Origin: Bradyrhizobium sp. KBS0727
Lineage (GTDB): Bacteria; Pseudomonadota; Alphaproteobacteria; Rhizobiales; Xanthobacteraceae
Length of the DNA stretch: 64,000 nt
Reading direction: 5' to 3'
NCBI RefSeq assembly: GCF_005937885.2
Contig: NZ_CP042176.1
Span: forward strand, 6,009,501 to 6,073,500
Shown here: positions 43,443-52,596 of the stretch, piece by piece
How the letters are laid out: each line of letters begins with the position of its first letter
Position numbering within the stretch: the first letter of the stretch is position 1
Made by a program: the position numbers and the translations under genes
Notes under the pieces: generated by a model
What the model was told of the DNA's origin: nothing
The model's input: the letters and a program-made list of their open reading frames with translations, nothing else
Databases searched by the model: none

Positions 43443-46400
43443 ATGGGGGACGCGAAGGCGGCAGGGGGACTATTCGCCAGGTGGACGCTGAAATACAGGG
43501 TTGCCGCAGACGGGACGATATCGATATCCGGCAACGAGAAGGCATCCGCGCAAGACACCTTTGATTTTGACGACCTGGGCGCCGACCGGCCGTGGTCGCC
43601 GGTTTTCAGACGGCTTTGGCTGTGGTCGCTGCGGGTGGTGTTCGCTTTCTTTCGGACCTTCTGGCCGATCCCGAGGTTCGGCCGACTGGTCATCGTCACC
43701 CGCGACGCCGACGTGCGCGACGTGCTCGCGAAGCACGACATCTTCCGCGTGCCCTACGGCCCGGAAATGAAGGAGCTCGGCGGCGGCGCCGCGACGTTTG
43801 TCCTCGGTCTCGAAGGCGTCCAGCAACAGCGTCAACACGAACTCATTCGCAGCCTGATCGGAGAACAGGACGCGAAATGGCTGATCCAGCGGACGCGTCA
43901 GATCGCCGACACGCTGATCGATGCGTCCGAGGGCCGTATCGATATCATGAAGGATCTCATCACCCGGGTGGCGTCGGAGACCTGCGCCGAATTCTTCGGG
44001 CTCAATGTCGACGACCCCGACGCTTTCGCCGAATGGTCGATGTCGATCTCGGCGCTGCTGTTCGCCGATCCGTTCGGCAATCCCGCGACCCGCAAGCTCG
44101 CCCTTGCCGGCGCAATGCGCGTACGATCCGTGGTCGAAGCCGCCCTGGTGAAGCTCTCGGTCGACCCGCCAGCGCCGCCCGAGGGCCTTGGCAAAACGAT
44201 TCTTCAACGTCTCCGCGACACCCATATTTCGGACGACGAAATTCTCGCCATCATGGTGGGCATGATCACGGGGTTCATTCCGACCACGACCCTGGCAGCG
44301 GGCAACATTATCGAAGAGTTGTTGCGGAAACCGGACGGACTGGATGCGGTGGCCGCGGCGGCGAAGCAGGCGCGCAGCGGCGACGACCCGTCGGCGCGCG
44401 ACCGGCTGGAGCATCTTCTGTTCGAGGCGGCACGGCTCAATCCGGCGCTCAACCCGGGGCAGTGGCGCTACGCCGCACAGGACGGCACCGTCACGACGGC
44501 GTCGGGTCCACACCGGATTGCCGCCGGATCGATCCTTATGGTCGCGACCGCCTCGGCAATGCGCGACCGCCAGTCAAAGGGCTATGAACTGGTGTTCGGA
44601 ACCGGCGTGCATGCCTGCCTTGGCAAGACGCTTGCGATGGCGCAGATCACCGAGATTTTCGAAGCACTGCTCTCCAGGGACGAGGTGCGCGTCAGCAAGG
44701 GTCAATGGGGACGCATCTTCCGGGTCGGCGTGTTTCCCCGCCGCCTCGACATGGAGTTCAAGCCCGCCTTTGGATCGCAGATCCAGAGCATGGTCACCGT
44801 GCTGGCTCCGCTCACCGAAAAGGCCGACCTCAACGCCTGGCGTCACGAGATCGAGAAGCTAGTCCTGCAGCCGCGGCCGAATATCGACGACGCGCTCCGG
44901 AGCACCGACGTCATCCATTTCGCATCGCTCAACGCCATCGATCTGGGCGATGCCAATACTCCGGCGCCGTATCTGATGCTGGAATTGAACGGCGACGGGA
45001 ATTCCGACGCACTGATTGACGCGATCGATGCTTCCGCACGCCCATGGTTGCTGCAGCTGTTCCGCTCGGCGGCAAACCGCGACACGGCGCCTGCTCCGGC
45101 GAACACCGGGCCTTCGCTAGGCGAACTGTTGCGGGCCAGCGAGATTAAGCTGCAGGCGCGGCCATGGGGAAACACCGGACTGTGCTTCTACGGCCTGCCC
45201 GGCCAGTCGATCGCCAGCATCCAGCAGCAGGAGGAACTTGTAAAATTCTGCCGCGAGGCCGTCGATTATTTCGTAAAGATTCACGCTGGTATCGGCAGCC
45301 ACGCCACCGGTGCCCTACAGTTCGTTCGCGATCTCATCCATGGCGCTCCCAAACTCCGCGGAATGAAATATCCAGGCATGCAGTCTCTGGTGGCGCGCGG
45401 CCCCGCATTCCAGCGCTATCTGGTGATCCCAAGCCGTCAGGAACCACCGACGCTCTGCTGGAAGCAGCCGGACAGCCGTCTCGCCGCGGTCCTCTCCTCG
45501 CCGACGCTGCGTCCGATCTATATCTTGCTGGCGGTGATCGCCGTTATCGTCAGCGTGTTGTGCTTCAAGTGGTACGACTTCTCCCTGTCCTTTGCACCGG
45601 GGGACCTTCTGACTACCGCCGGGCAGTGCGCCATCGCGGTGGTCGCCGGATGCATCGGCACCGCTACGCTGGTGGGCATCATCGTCGGCGCATTCATCGC
45701 ACGACTGCATTGGGCCGACGTCAACGACAGACCGGAAGATCTCGACCCCGACCTTGCCAAGGTTCGCGAGGTTGCGAAACGCGAGAACGCCCCCAACTGC
45801 GAGCAAAATCATTTTCTGTCGGTTTCGCCGCTCAAACCCGGCTGGTTCCGCAGGTTCACGCTTGGTATCGCCCTGTGGGGAATCGAACTCGTCGTCGTCA
45901 GAGCCTTCCGCCCCGGCTATATCGTCAACATGGGGACGATTCATTTCGCGCGCTGGTTCCGGCCGCCGGGGTCGGAGCGCCTGGTGTTCCTCTCCAACTA
46001 CGACGGCAGTTGGGAGAGCTATCTCGAAGATTTCGTCACCAAGGCCTATCAGGGCCAGAACGCGGCCTGGAGCAACGCCGTCGGTTATCCGCGGACGAAA
46101 TGGCTGATGAGTGGCGGCGCGCAGGATGGCGATCGCTTCAAGCGTTGGGTGCGCCGCCAGCAGCAGCCGACGCAATTCTGGTTCAATCACTTCCCGCATC
46201 TCACGGCAGACCAGATCCGCAACAACGCGGTGATATCCTGGGAATTGGCGCGGGCGACGACGGACTCGCAAGCCCGCGCATGGCTCAGCTATTTCGGCTC
46301 GATGCCGAAGACCGACACCGTGATCGAGACGCAGGAGGTGCAGTCTGTCGTATTTCGCGGTTTCAAGCGACTTCCCCACATGAAGTTCGCCGCCCTTCGC

Positions 46401-47927
46401 CTGCCCGACGATCCCAGGGCTCGCGCCGACTGGCTGGCCTCGCTCGTACCCGCCGGAAGTAGTCCGCACGATACTGTAGAGCGGTTACAGCAGACTGAGG
46501 ATTTAATGGTCACGTTCGGTGACCGCCCGCTGTCAGGCGAAGAGGAAAACTCGGCTACATGCGTCGCCTTCACGGCGGCGGGCCTGTCCTACCTTCTGCG
46601 TGGATGCGATGATAATGCGTCCACCACGATGGCGACCTTCCCCACCGCCTTTAATCTCGGAATGTCGTCCCGCCAGCGCATTCTGGGCGACGATGCCGAA
46701 TCCGAACCGTCATCGTGGCGCTGGTCGGATGCTAATCGCGACACGCAGGTTCATGCCGCACTTCTTGTGTACGGAAAATCCCAGGGCGATTGCGAGTCCC
46801 GCTTCGAGTTGCATCGTTCGAAGCTGGCCGGCGCAGGTTTTGCGGTCTACGAACTCGACACTCAGCCCACGGAAAACGGCATCAACTACGAACACTTCGG
46901 CTTCCGCGATGGCATCTCGCAACCGGTCATCCGCGGCACCCAGCGTTTTGCGCGCGGCGCGCAACCCCGCGACATTATGGAGCCTGGCGAATTCCTGCTC
47001 GGCTACAAGAGCAACCAGGGCTACTACCCGCCGACGCCCGTGGTCGCCCGCGAGAGCGACCCGGACAACCAGCTTGGATCGATTCCGACACCGGCGGACA
47101 GCCGTTTCGGTGCCTTCCAGGATCCGCGCCCGCAAGTGCGCGACTTCGGTCGGAATGGCAGCTTCCTGGCCATCCGGCAACTCGAACAGCACGTCGACGA
47201 GTTCCACGATTATGCCAAGCGCAGCGCAGAAAAATTGCTTGGAGACACGATGGACTTGCTGCCGGGCTTGATTGGAGGCGAGGTCACCGGAGACTGGATC
47301 GAAGCCAAGATGATGGGACGCTGGCATGACGGCGTGCCGCTGATCGACCGTCCGATCGGACCCGCTCCGCCGAAGCGCAGCGACGACGATCCTCTCGACG
47401 AGACGGATACCGACCTGAACTTCGGGGTCGATGACCCACAAGGTCTGTTTTGTCCGTTTGGCGCGCATATCCGCCGGGCCAATCCGCGCGGCAGCCTTGC
47501 GCCGGGCGATGATTCGCAGCTGATGATTACCAACCGGCATCGTCTTTTGCGGCGTGGCAGATCCTATCAGCAGGAAGGCGAAAAGGGCCTTCTGTTCATG
47601 GGCCTGTGCGCGGATCTCGAGCGCCAGTTCGAGTTCATCCAGCAGTCATGGATCGGCGCTCCCGGCTTCGCCGGGCTTACCAACGAACCGGATCCGATCG
47701 TGTCGGTGAAGCTGCCGGATGAATCGACGCGGTTCACGATCCCAACCTCGGCCGGTTCGCTGGCGGTTGAGGGAAGCGCCGAGAGTTTCGTGACGGTTCA
47801 TGGCGGAGGCTATTTCTTCCTGCCAAGCCGGTCCGCGCTCATATTCCTGGCGAAACTCAATCAGCTTCGTGTTCCTGATCGAAAGCTTGTAGACGACGCC
47901 TCTGAAACCGAGGTTCAAACCTCTTAG
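43443..47927 (+). CDS. Cytochrome P450 - membrane segment - DyP peroxidase fusion (1,494 aa)
   Basis: One chain joins two heme enzymes. Residues about 80-440 are a P450: ExxR in FEAARLNP (328-331) and the heme-thiolate loop FGTGVHACLGKTLA (Cys392). About 445-670 is a linking domain. Helices lie near 691-710 and 729-753. About 780-960 is a second unknown domain (IHFARWFRPPGSERLVFLSN). From about 965 onward is a dye-decolorizing peroxidase: distal HFGFRDGISQP (Asp1156), proximal His1342 in FGAHIRRANPR, distal Arg in RLLRRGRSY. The I-helix reads GMITGFIPTTTLAA, without the usual acid-Thr pair. I chose the ATG at 43443, after GAAGGGGA; the longer frame overlaps the regulator gene. A P450 plus peroxidase in one protein recalls fungal Ppo oxygenases, but those use a different peroxidase fold. 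The substrate is unknown. Confidence 0.9.
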   Translation: MGDAKAAGGLFARWTLKYRVAADGTISISGNEKASAQDTFDFDDLGADRPWSPVFRRLWLWSLRVVFAFFRTFWPIPRFGRLVIVTRDADVRDVLAKHDIFRVPYGPEMKELGGGAATFVLGLEGVQQQRQHELIRSLIGEQDAKWLIQRTRQIADTLIDASEGRIDIMKDLITRVASETCAEFFGLNVDDPDAFAEWSMSISALLFADPFGNPATRKLALAGAMRVRSVVEAALVKLSVDPPAPPEGLGKTILQRLRDTHISDDEILAIMVGMITGFIPTTTLAAGNIIEELLRKPDGLDAVAAAAKQARSGDDPSARDRLEHLLFEAARLNPALNPGQWRYAAQDGTVTTASGPHRIAAGSILMVATASAMRDRQSKGYELVFGTGVHACLGKTLAMAQITEIFEALLSRDEVRVSKGQWGRIFRVGVFPRRLDMEFKPAFGSQIQSMVTVLAPLTEKADLNAWRHEIEKLVLQPRPNIDDALRSTDVIHFASLNAIDLGDANTPAPYLMLELNGDGNSDALIDAIDASARPWLLQLFRSAANRDTAPAPANTGPSLGELLRASEIKLQARPWGNTGLCFYGLPGQSIASIQQQEELVKFCREAVDYFVKIHAGIGSHATGALQFVRDLIHGAPKLRGMKYPGMQSLVARGPAFQRYLVIPSRQEPPTLCWKQPDSRLAAVLSSPTLRPIYILLAVIAVIVSVLCFKWYDFSLSFAPGDLLTTAGQCAIAVVAGCIGTATLVGIIVGAFIARLHWADVNDRPEDLDPDLAKVREVAKRENAPNCEQNHFLSVSPLKPGWFRRFTLGIALWGIELVVVRAFRPGYIVNMGTIHFARWFRPPGSERLVFLSNYDGSWESYLEDFVTKAYQGQNAAWSNAVGYPRTKWLMSGGAQDGDRFKRWVRRQQQPTQFWFNHFPHLTADQIRNNAVISWELARATTDSQARAWLSYFGSMPKTDTVIETQEVQSVVFRGFKRLPHMKFAALRLPDDPRARADWLASLVPAGSSPHDTVERLQQTEDLMVTFGDRPLSGEEENSATCVAFTAAGLSYLLRGCDDNASTTMATFPTAFNLGMSSRQRILGDDAESEPSSWRWSDANRDTQVHAALLVYGKSQGDCESRFELHRSKLAGAGFAVYELDTQPTENGINYEHFGFRDGISQPVIRGTQRFARGAQPRDIMEPGEFLLGYKSNQGYYPPTPVVARESDPDNQLGSIPTPADSRFGAFQDPRPQVRDFGRNGSFLAIRQLEQHVDEFHDYAKRSAEKLLGDTMDLLPGLIGGEVTGDWIEAKMMGRWHDGVPLIDRPIGPAPPKRSDDDPLDETDTDLNFGVDDPQGLFCPFGAHIRRANPRGSLAPGDDSQLMITNRHRLLRRGRSYQQEGEKGLLFMGLCADLERQFEFIQQSWIGAPGFAGLTNEPDPIVSVKLPDESTRFTIPTSAGSLAVEGSAESFVTVHGGGYFFLPSRSALIFLAKLNQLRVPDRKLVDDASETEVQTS

Positions 47928-47973
47928 CCTTATCGGTACTGATTGAATCAGAACCGGGCTCTTCGCTCGAAAA

Positions 47974-47999
47974 CGCCGCGGCGAATTCGAGCCGCGGCG
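47974..47999. promoter_or_regulatory. GC-rich perfect hairpin after the fusion gene
   Basis: CGCCGCGGC (47974-47982) pairs fully with GCCGCGGCG (47991-47999) around an 8-base loop. It lies 47 bases after the fusion stop. No T-run follows, so it may stall polymerase or protect the mRNA end rather than act as a classic terminator. Confidence 0.55.
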
Positions 48000-48108
48000 G
48001 ACGGCCGGGCGGCCGACCGCTCCACCCTTGCATTCACCTCCCGCGCCATTACTGTCCGCGTCGCAGAATGGCGAAAAACGCCACGGACGTTTACCGGGAG
48101 CGAACACG

Positions 48109-49212
48109 TTGGCGCTGAGCAAGGGCGATGATTACCCGATCCACCAGACACCGGAGCCGGTGGCGTATGCGGGGACCGACCGCAATTTCTACGACCGCTA
48201 TTTCTTCAACGGCTATTCGACAGCGTCCGGAAACACGGCGTTCTTCGCGGCGGCGTTCGGCGTCTATCCGCATCTGAACATCGCGGACGCCGCCTTTGTC
48301 GTGGTCCGCAACGGCGTCGAGACCGCGCTGCATGCCTCGCGCTGCCTCAATATGGAGCGCATGGACCTCGCCGTGGGCCCGATTCGCATCGAGGTGGTCG
48401 AGCCCCTGCACAAGTTGCGCGTGATCGTCGACGCGCCGGACCACGCCATATCAGCCGATATCGTGTTCACCGGCCGCAGCGCCCCGATCGAGGAACCGCG
48501 CTTCATCCGACGGATCGGCCCGCGCACGCTGATGGACTATACCAGGTTGACGCAAAACGGGCGGTATCAAGGCTGGATCGAACTCGACGGCGTTCGCGAA
48601 CAGGTCGACGGCTTTGTCGGAACGCGCGACCGCTCGTGGGGCGTCCGCCCGGTCGGCCTTCGCGATCCGCAGGCACTAACGCCGGCGACACCGCCGCAAT
48701 TCTTCTGGCTGTGGTCGCCCTGCAATTTCGACAGCGCCAGTCTGTTCTTCCACTCCAACGACGATGCCGCCGGCCTGCCGTGGAACCGCCGTGCGGTCTG
48801 GGCGCCCGACAACGCCCCGCTGCAGGAAATCGAACACGCCACAGCACTGGTGAACTGGAAATCCGGCACCCGGCACGCGACATCAGCCACCGTCACGCTG
48901 GGGGAAGGTTCGCAGCGGCTCGAAGCGACGTTCACGCCAGTCTACAATTTCTTCATGCTCGGCCTCGGCTATGGCCACCCGAAATGGGCGCACGGGCTCA
49001 ACCATGGCGACCTCGCGGTCGAGCGCGAAGACATCGTGCTTGTTGATGTCGATGTACGGCAACAGCAGCATCTCCACATCCAGGCGCTGTGCGACGTGAG
49101 CTGCCGCGATGCGGAAGGCCGCGTCCATCACGGACGCGGCGTGCTGGAGCAGCTGGCGCTCGGCCCGCATGCGCCATCGGGATTCAAATCCACGCTGGAT
49201 TTCGCCCCATGA
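48109..49212 (+). CDS. Lipocalin/AttH-like two-domain protein (hydroxylated-lipid or terpenoid-associated family)
   Basis: The 367-residue protein has beta-rich segments (MDYTRLTQNGRYQGWIELDG, GFVGTRDRSWGVRPVG, FFWLWSPCNFDSASLFFHSN) with the conserved RDRSWG pattern. This is seen in AttH/carotenoid-hydratase-like calycin proteins that often sit beside APH-type kinases in lipid- or steroid-degradation loci. No signal peptide is visible. The best start is a TTG at 48109, eight bases after GGGAG; an ATG at 48028 lacks a ribosome site. The stop overlaps the next gene (ATGA). The ligand or reaction is not known. Confidence 0.7.
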   Translation: MALSKGDDYPIHQTPEPVAYAGTDRNFYDRYFFNGYSTASGNTAFFAAAFGVYPHLNIADAAFVVVRNGVETALHASRCLNMERMDLAVGPIRIEVVEPLHKLRVIVDAPDHAISADIVFTGRSAPIEEPRFIRRIGPRTLMDYTRLTQNGRYQGWIELDGVREQVDGFVGTRDRSWGVRPVGLRDPQALTPATPPQFFWLWSPCNFDSASLFFHSNDDAAGLPWNRRAVWAPDNAPLQEIEHATALVNWKSGTRHATSATVTLGEGSQRLEATFTPVYNFFMLGLGYGHPKWAHGLNHGDLAVEREDIVLVDVDVRQQQHLHIQALCDVSCRDAEGRVHHGRGVLEQLALGPHAPSGFKSTLDFAP

Positions 49213-50243
49213 ATGCGCCGAACTCGGGCGAGGCGCTGGGCCGACGGCTGGAGCAATATCTCGGCAAGCACTGGGGTGAGAGCGTCGTGGTGCGCGATCT
49301 CACGCGCATTCCCGGCGGCGCCAGCCGCGAGACCTACCGCTTCGATGCGGAGGTCGGCGGCAAGGTCAGGGGCGTGATCCTGCGCCGCGACCCGGTCGGC
49401 GGCCTGATCGACACCGACCGGCAAACCGAATTCATGGCCTACCAGTCGTTCCACGGCAGCGTGCCGGTGCCCGAACCGCTGGTGCTGGAGACCGAAGGCG
49501 GCGCACTGGAGCGACCGTTCTTCATCATGAGCCGGATCGACGGCGGCCAGGTGCCGTCGGTGATGAACCTTGAGCCTTATGGCGAACATGCCGGTGCCAT
49601 CGGCCGCGAATTGTTTGCGATCCTGGGGCGTATCGCCCGCCGCGATCCGGCGACGCTGCCGATCCGCCATTGCTGCGCAGCCCCTGCCCTCGCCGACTGC
49701 TGGCGTGTGACGCTGGATTACTGGAGCGCGGTGATCGAGCGCGACGAACGTCACCCGCAGCCGATCGTCCATGCCGCGATCCGCCGCCTGCGCCGCAATC
49801 CGCCAAAGCCGGCGGAAAAGATTTCCGTGGTTCACGGCGATTATCGCTCGGGCAACTTCATGCACGATGGACGGGGAAAGATCATCGCCGTGCTCGACTG
49901 GGAGATGGCGCATCTCGGCGACCCCATCGAAGATCTCGCCTGGTGCTTCGACCCGTTGTGGAGCCATTTCGACGACAGCCACGTCGCCGGTACGATCCCG
50001 GAAGCGGAAGCGATCGCGATCTGGGAGCGCGAGAGCGGTCTGCGCGTCGATCCATCCGCGCTGGCGTGGTGGAAACTGTTCAGCGCCGTGAAGGGCTGCG
50101 CGATCTGGACCACGTCGGCCAAGGAGTTCGTGGCCGGCGGCAACGATCTGGTGCTGGGATTTACCGGCACTTACACCGCGCGCCGGCACGACCGCATCAT
50201 GGCGGACCTGCTGGCGCGGCTGGTCGAGGAAGGCTGGTCATGA
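49209..50243 (+). CDS. APH-fold phosphotransferase (ACAD10/11-like family)
   Basis: This is a cytoplasmic kinase-fold protein of 344 residues. It shows LTRIPGGASRETYRFDA and VILRRDP (nucleotide-binding Lys replaced by Arg in this reading), the Brenner-type catalytic loop VVHGDYRSGNFMHD, and the metal-binding VLDWEMAHLGDPIEDLAW. This subgroup resembles the kinase domain of ACAD10/11, which phosphorylates 4-hydroxyacyl-CoAs, rather than antibiotic kinases. It overlaps both neighbours by 4 bases. Together with the lipocalin-like protein it points to a hydroxylated lipid or terpenoid substrate; this is inference. Confidence 0.88.
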   Translation: MNAPNSGEALGRRLEQYLGKHWGESVVVRDLTRIPGGASRETYRFDAEVGGKVRGVILRRDPVGGLIDTDRQTEFMAYQSFHGSVPVPEPLVLETEGGALERPFFIMSRIDGGQVPSVMNLEPYGEHAGAIGRELFAILGRIARRDPATLPIRHCCAAPALADCWRVTLDYWSAVIERDERHPQPIVHAAIRRLRRNPPKPAEKISVVHGDYRSGNFMHDGRGKIIAVLDWEMAHLGDPIEDLAWCFDPLWSHFDDSHVAGTIPEAEAIAIWERESGLRVDPSALAWWKLFSAVKGCAIWTTSAKEFVAGGNDLVLGFTGTYTARRHDRIMADLLARLVEEGWS

Positions 50244-50674
50244 CGCCGACGGTGCCGGAACTGCTCAACGGCTGCATGCTGACACTGATGACCCCGCCAC
50301 GGCCGGAGGACGCCGGGCTGTTCTCGGCGGCCCGCCTTCGCCTGATCGCGCTCGTCAACAAATTGGTCGCATTGGAAAGCGCCGACGGCGCCGCCGTGCG
50401 GGTGTGGGAAAACGCAGCACTCCGCGCGCTGATCGCGGAAGCCGGACCCGGACATGGCGTCTTGCCCGGTGACGCGGCGGAAACCGCCGACGGCGACTAT
50501 TCGCTGGCGGTCCTCGATGCGGCAAACGCCCGGCTGCGCCGCCTCGTCATCCGCCTGCATGAAGCGGCCGAACAGGCTGGCGATATCGAACTCGACCGCC
50601 AAATCCTGAAACTCTATGGCGAGATGGCGCGGCGGCGCGAACTGCATCTGGCGCCGGTCAAGCCGGTGGCTTGA
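50240..50674 (+). CDS. Small conserved-looking protein downstream of the APH kinase
   Basis: A 144-residue mostly helical protein (ARLRLIALVNKLVALESADG, AVLDAANARLRRLVIRLHEA) with no signal peptide. I do not recognise a catalytic motif. Its ATG overlaps the kinase stop (ATGA), so the two are translationally coupled, and similar small proteins are known next to APH kinases in such loci. It could be a subunit or regulator of the kinase. Confidence 0.72.
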   Translation: MTPTVPELLNGCMLTLMTPPRPEDAGLFSAARLRLIALVNKLVALESADGAAVRVWENAALRALIAEAGPGHGVLPGDAAETADGDYSLAVLDAANARLRRLVIRLHEAAEQAGDIELDRQILKLYGEMARRRELHLAPVKPVA

Positions 50675-50695
50675 GCGGCCCATTTCAAACGTACC

Positions 50696-52384
50696 CTACT
50701 CGGCCGCGCTCGACCTGACGGCAGGCCGCGCCGAACCCCGCGCCTCCCCGCCGAACACGATTCCCTCATAGCCCTTGGCGGTGACGTCGTTGATGGCGGC
50801 GACATATTTCGGGGTGCCGCCATTGTAGACGAAGTAGCGGACCTTGCCGTGCTCGTGGCCGGGGACGTTCGAGTTGTAGCCGGTGAACCACGACTTGGCT
50901 TTTCGCATCAGCATGATGGCGTACATCTTGGTGACATGGGCCGTCCACCGCTCCTGCGCCGCCAGTGTCGGTTCGGCGCTGACATAACCGCGGTCCCACA
51001 TGTGTTCGAGCAGGTCCATGCACCAGTTGACGCCGTTCTCGATGCCGCGCGGGAAGTTGGTCGAGGCCGAACCGCTTTGCGGGCCGGTCGGCATCAACAG
51101 GTTCGGAAAACCGTGAACCAGCATGCCGAGGAAGGTCGAGGGACCGTCGCGCCATTTGTCGAACAGTTTTTCGCCGCCGATGCCGCTGATGTCGATCTGG
51201 TCGAACGCCCCCGTAATGGCGTCGAAGCCAGTGGAATAGACGATGATATCGAAATCGTAATCACCCGCCGAAGTTCGCAGGCCGTTTTCGGTGACGCGCT
51301 CGATCGGCGTCTCGCTGATGTCGACGAGATGCACATTGTCGCGGTTGTAGGCTTCGAAATACAGCGTCTCCAGTGGCACCCGCTGCACGCCGAAACCGTG
51401 GTCTTTCGGAATCAATTTTTCCGCGGTCTCGGGATCCTTGACGCGGCGGCGGATGCGATCGGCGATGTAGGCGGAAAATTCGGCGTTGGCCGCCTCGTCG
51501 GTGAAAATTTCGCGAAAATTGCTCAGCCAGATGCCGAAGCCAGGCTCGTCGTACAGCTTGTCCCACAGCGCCAGCCGCTCCTCGCGGGTGACCTCGTGGA
51601 AGCCGCGCCGGTCGGGCTCATGCTCGAATCCGCCGGGGGTGCGGGCGCATGCCGCAAAGATCTCGTCATAGCGCGCGCGGATGTCGGCCATCTCTTCGTT
51701 CGAGATCGGGCTGTTGTTGAGCGGCGCGCTCCAGTTCGGCCGGCGCTGGAACACCGTGAGGTCGCCGACCTTGTCGGCGATCTCCCCGATGATCTGAATC
51801 GCGGTGGCGCCGGTGCCGATGATCGCGACCTTCTTGCCGGTCAGATCGACCGGGTCGTGCGGCCAATAGAAGGTGTGGAACGAGCGTCCCCTGAAGGTGT
51901 CCATCCCTTCCAGCCGCGGCGGCGTCGGCACCGACAGCAGGCCGATCGCCAGAATGACAAACCGGCAGGTCAGTTCGCTGCCATCGCCGAGCGTGAGCCG
52001 CCAAAGATTCTCCGCCTCGTCGAACCGGGCCTTCTCGACCTTGCAGTTGAACCGCATGTATTTTCGGAGATCGAATTTGTCGGCGACGTAATTGAGGTAG
52101 CGCAGATTTTCCGGTTGCGCCGAGAAGCGTTCCTTCCAGTGCCACTCCTCGAGCAATTCCTTCGAGAACGAATAGCCGTAGGTGTAGCTTTCGGAATCGA
52201 AGCGCGCGCCGGGATAACGGTTCCAGTACCAGGTGCCGCCGAGATCGGGAGCGGCATCCAGCACCAGCGCGTCGATCCCGAGGTCGGCCAGCCGCTTGAT
52301 CTGGTAGATGCCCGCCACGCCCGCGCCGATCACGATGACCTCGTGGTGCGACTTGGTCGCCTCGCTCCCGGTCCCCTCGGACAT
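50696..52384 (-). CDS. Baeyer-Villiger-type flavin monooxygenase
   Basis: This is an FAD/NADPH monooxygenase of 562 residues that should oxidise a ketone to an ester or lactone. It has an N-terminal FAD motif VIVIGAGVAGIYQIKRL, DLGGTWYWNRYPGARFDSES, the BVMO fingerprint FRGRSFHTFYWPHD, and the second Rossmann motif KKVAIIGTGATAIQIIGE. The start at 52384 (MSEGTGSE) is 5 bases after GGAG; a GTG two codons upstream is less likely. It is convergent with the kinase/small-protein genes (21 bases) and divergent from the VOC gene. Possibly part of the same oxidative pathway as the P450 fusion. Confidence 0.93.
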   Translation of the reverse strand: MSEGTGSEATKSHHEVIVIGAGVAGIYQIKRLADLGIDALVLDAAPDLGGTWYWNRYPGARFDSESYTYGYSFSKELLEEWHWKERFSAQPENLRYLNYVADKFDLRKYMRFNCKVEKARFDEAENLWRLTLGDGSELTCRFVILAIGLLSVPTPPRLEGMDTFRGRSFHTFYWPHDPVDLTGKKVAIIGTGATAIQIIGEIADKVGDLTVFQRRPNWSAPLNNSPISNEEMADIRARYDEIFAACARTPGGFEHEPDRRGFHEVTREERLALWDKLYDEPGFGIWLSNFREIFTDEAANAEFSAYIADRIRRRVKDPETAEKLIPKDHGFGVQRVPLETLYFEAYNRDNVHLVDISETPIERVTENGLRTSAGDYDFDIIVYSTGFDAITGAFDQIDISGIGGEKLFDKWRDGPSTFLGMLVHGFPNLLMPTGPQSGSASTNFPRGIENGVNWCMDLLEHMWDRGYVSAEPTLAAQERWTAHVTKMYAIMLMRKAKSWFTGYNSNVPGHEHGKVRYFVYNGGTPKYVAAINDVTAKGYEGIVFGGEARGSARPAVRSSAAE

Positions 52385-52596
52385 GTTCACTCCGGTCGTT
52401 GTTGTTTTTGGCGTCGACGGCGGCAGCGCTGATATGCTTCACTATAGCAACAATCCGCCCTTTGCACTTGCGTCAGGATGCCATAACCGCGCCGCAGAAT
52501 TCTGACGTAAAACATTGTTTGAAAGCTGTGGCGTGGCCGACCCGGCTCGAAGGCCGGGCGGAAGAGCCAGACTGATCCAAGGGAGACATTCGAATC

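Noticed and set aside
49209..50243. Antibiotic-resistance aminoglycoside kinase
   Set aside because: The motifs fit the broader APH fold and the ACAD10/11-like subgroup; the setting is lipid/terpenoid-type metabolism, not resistance.
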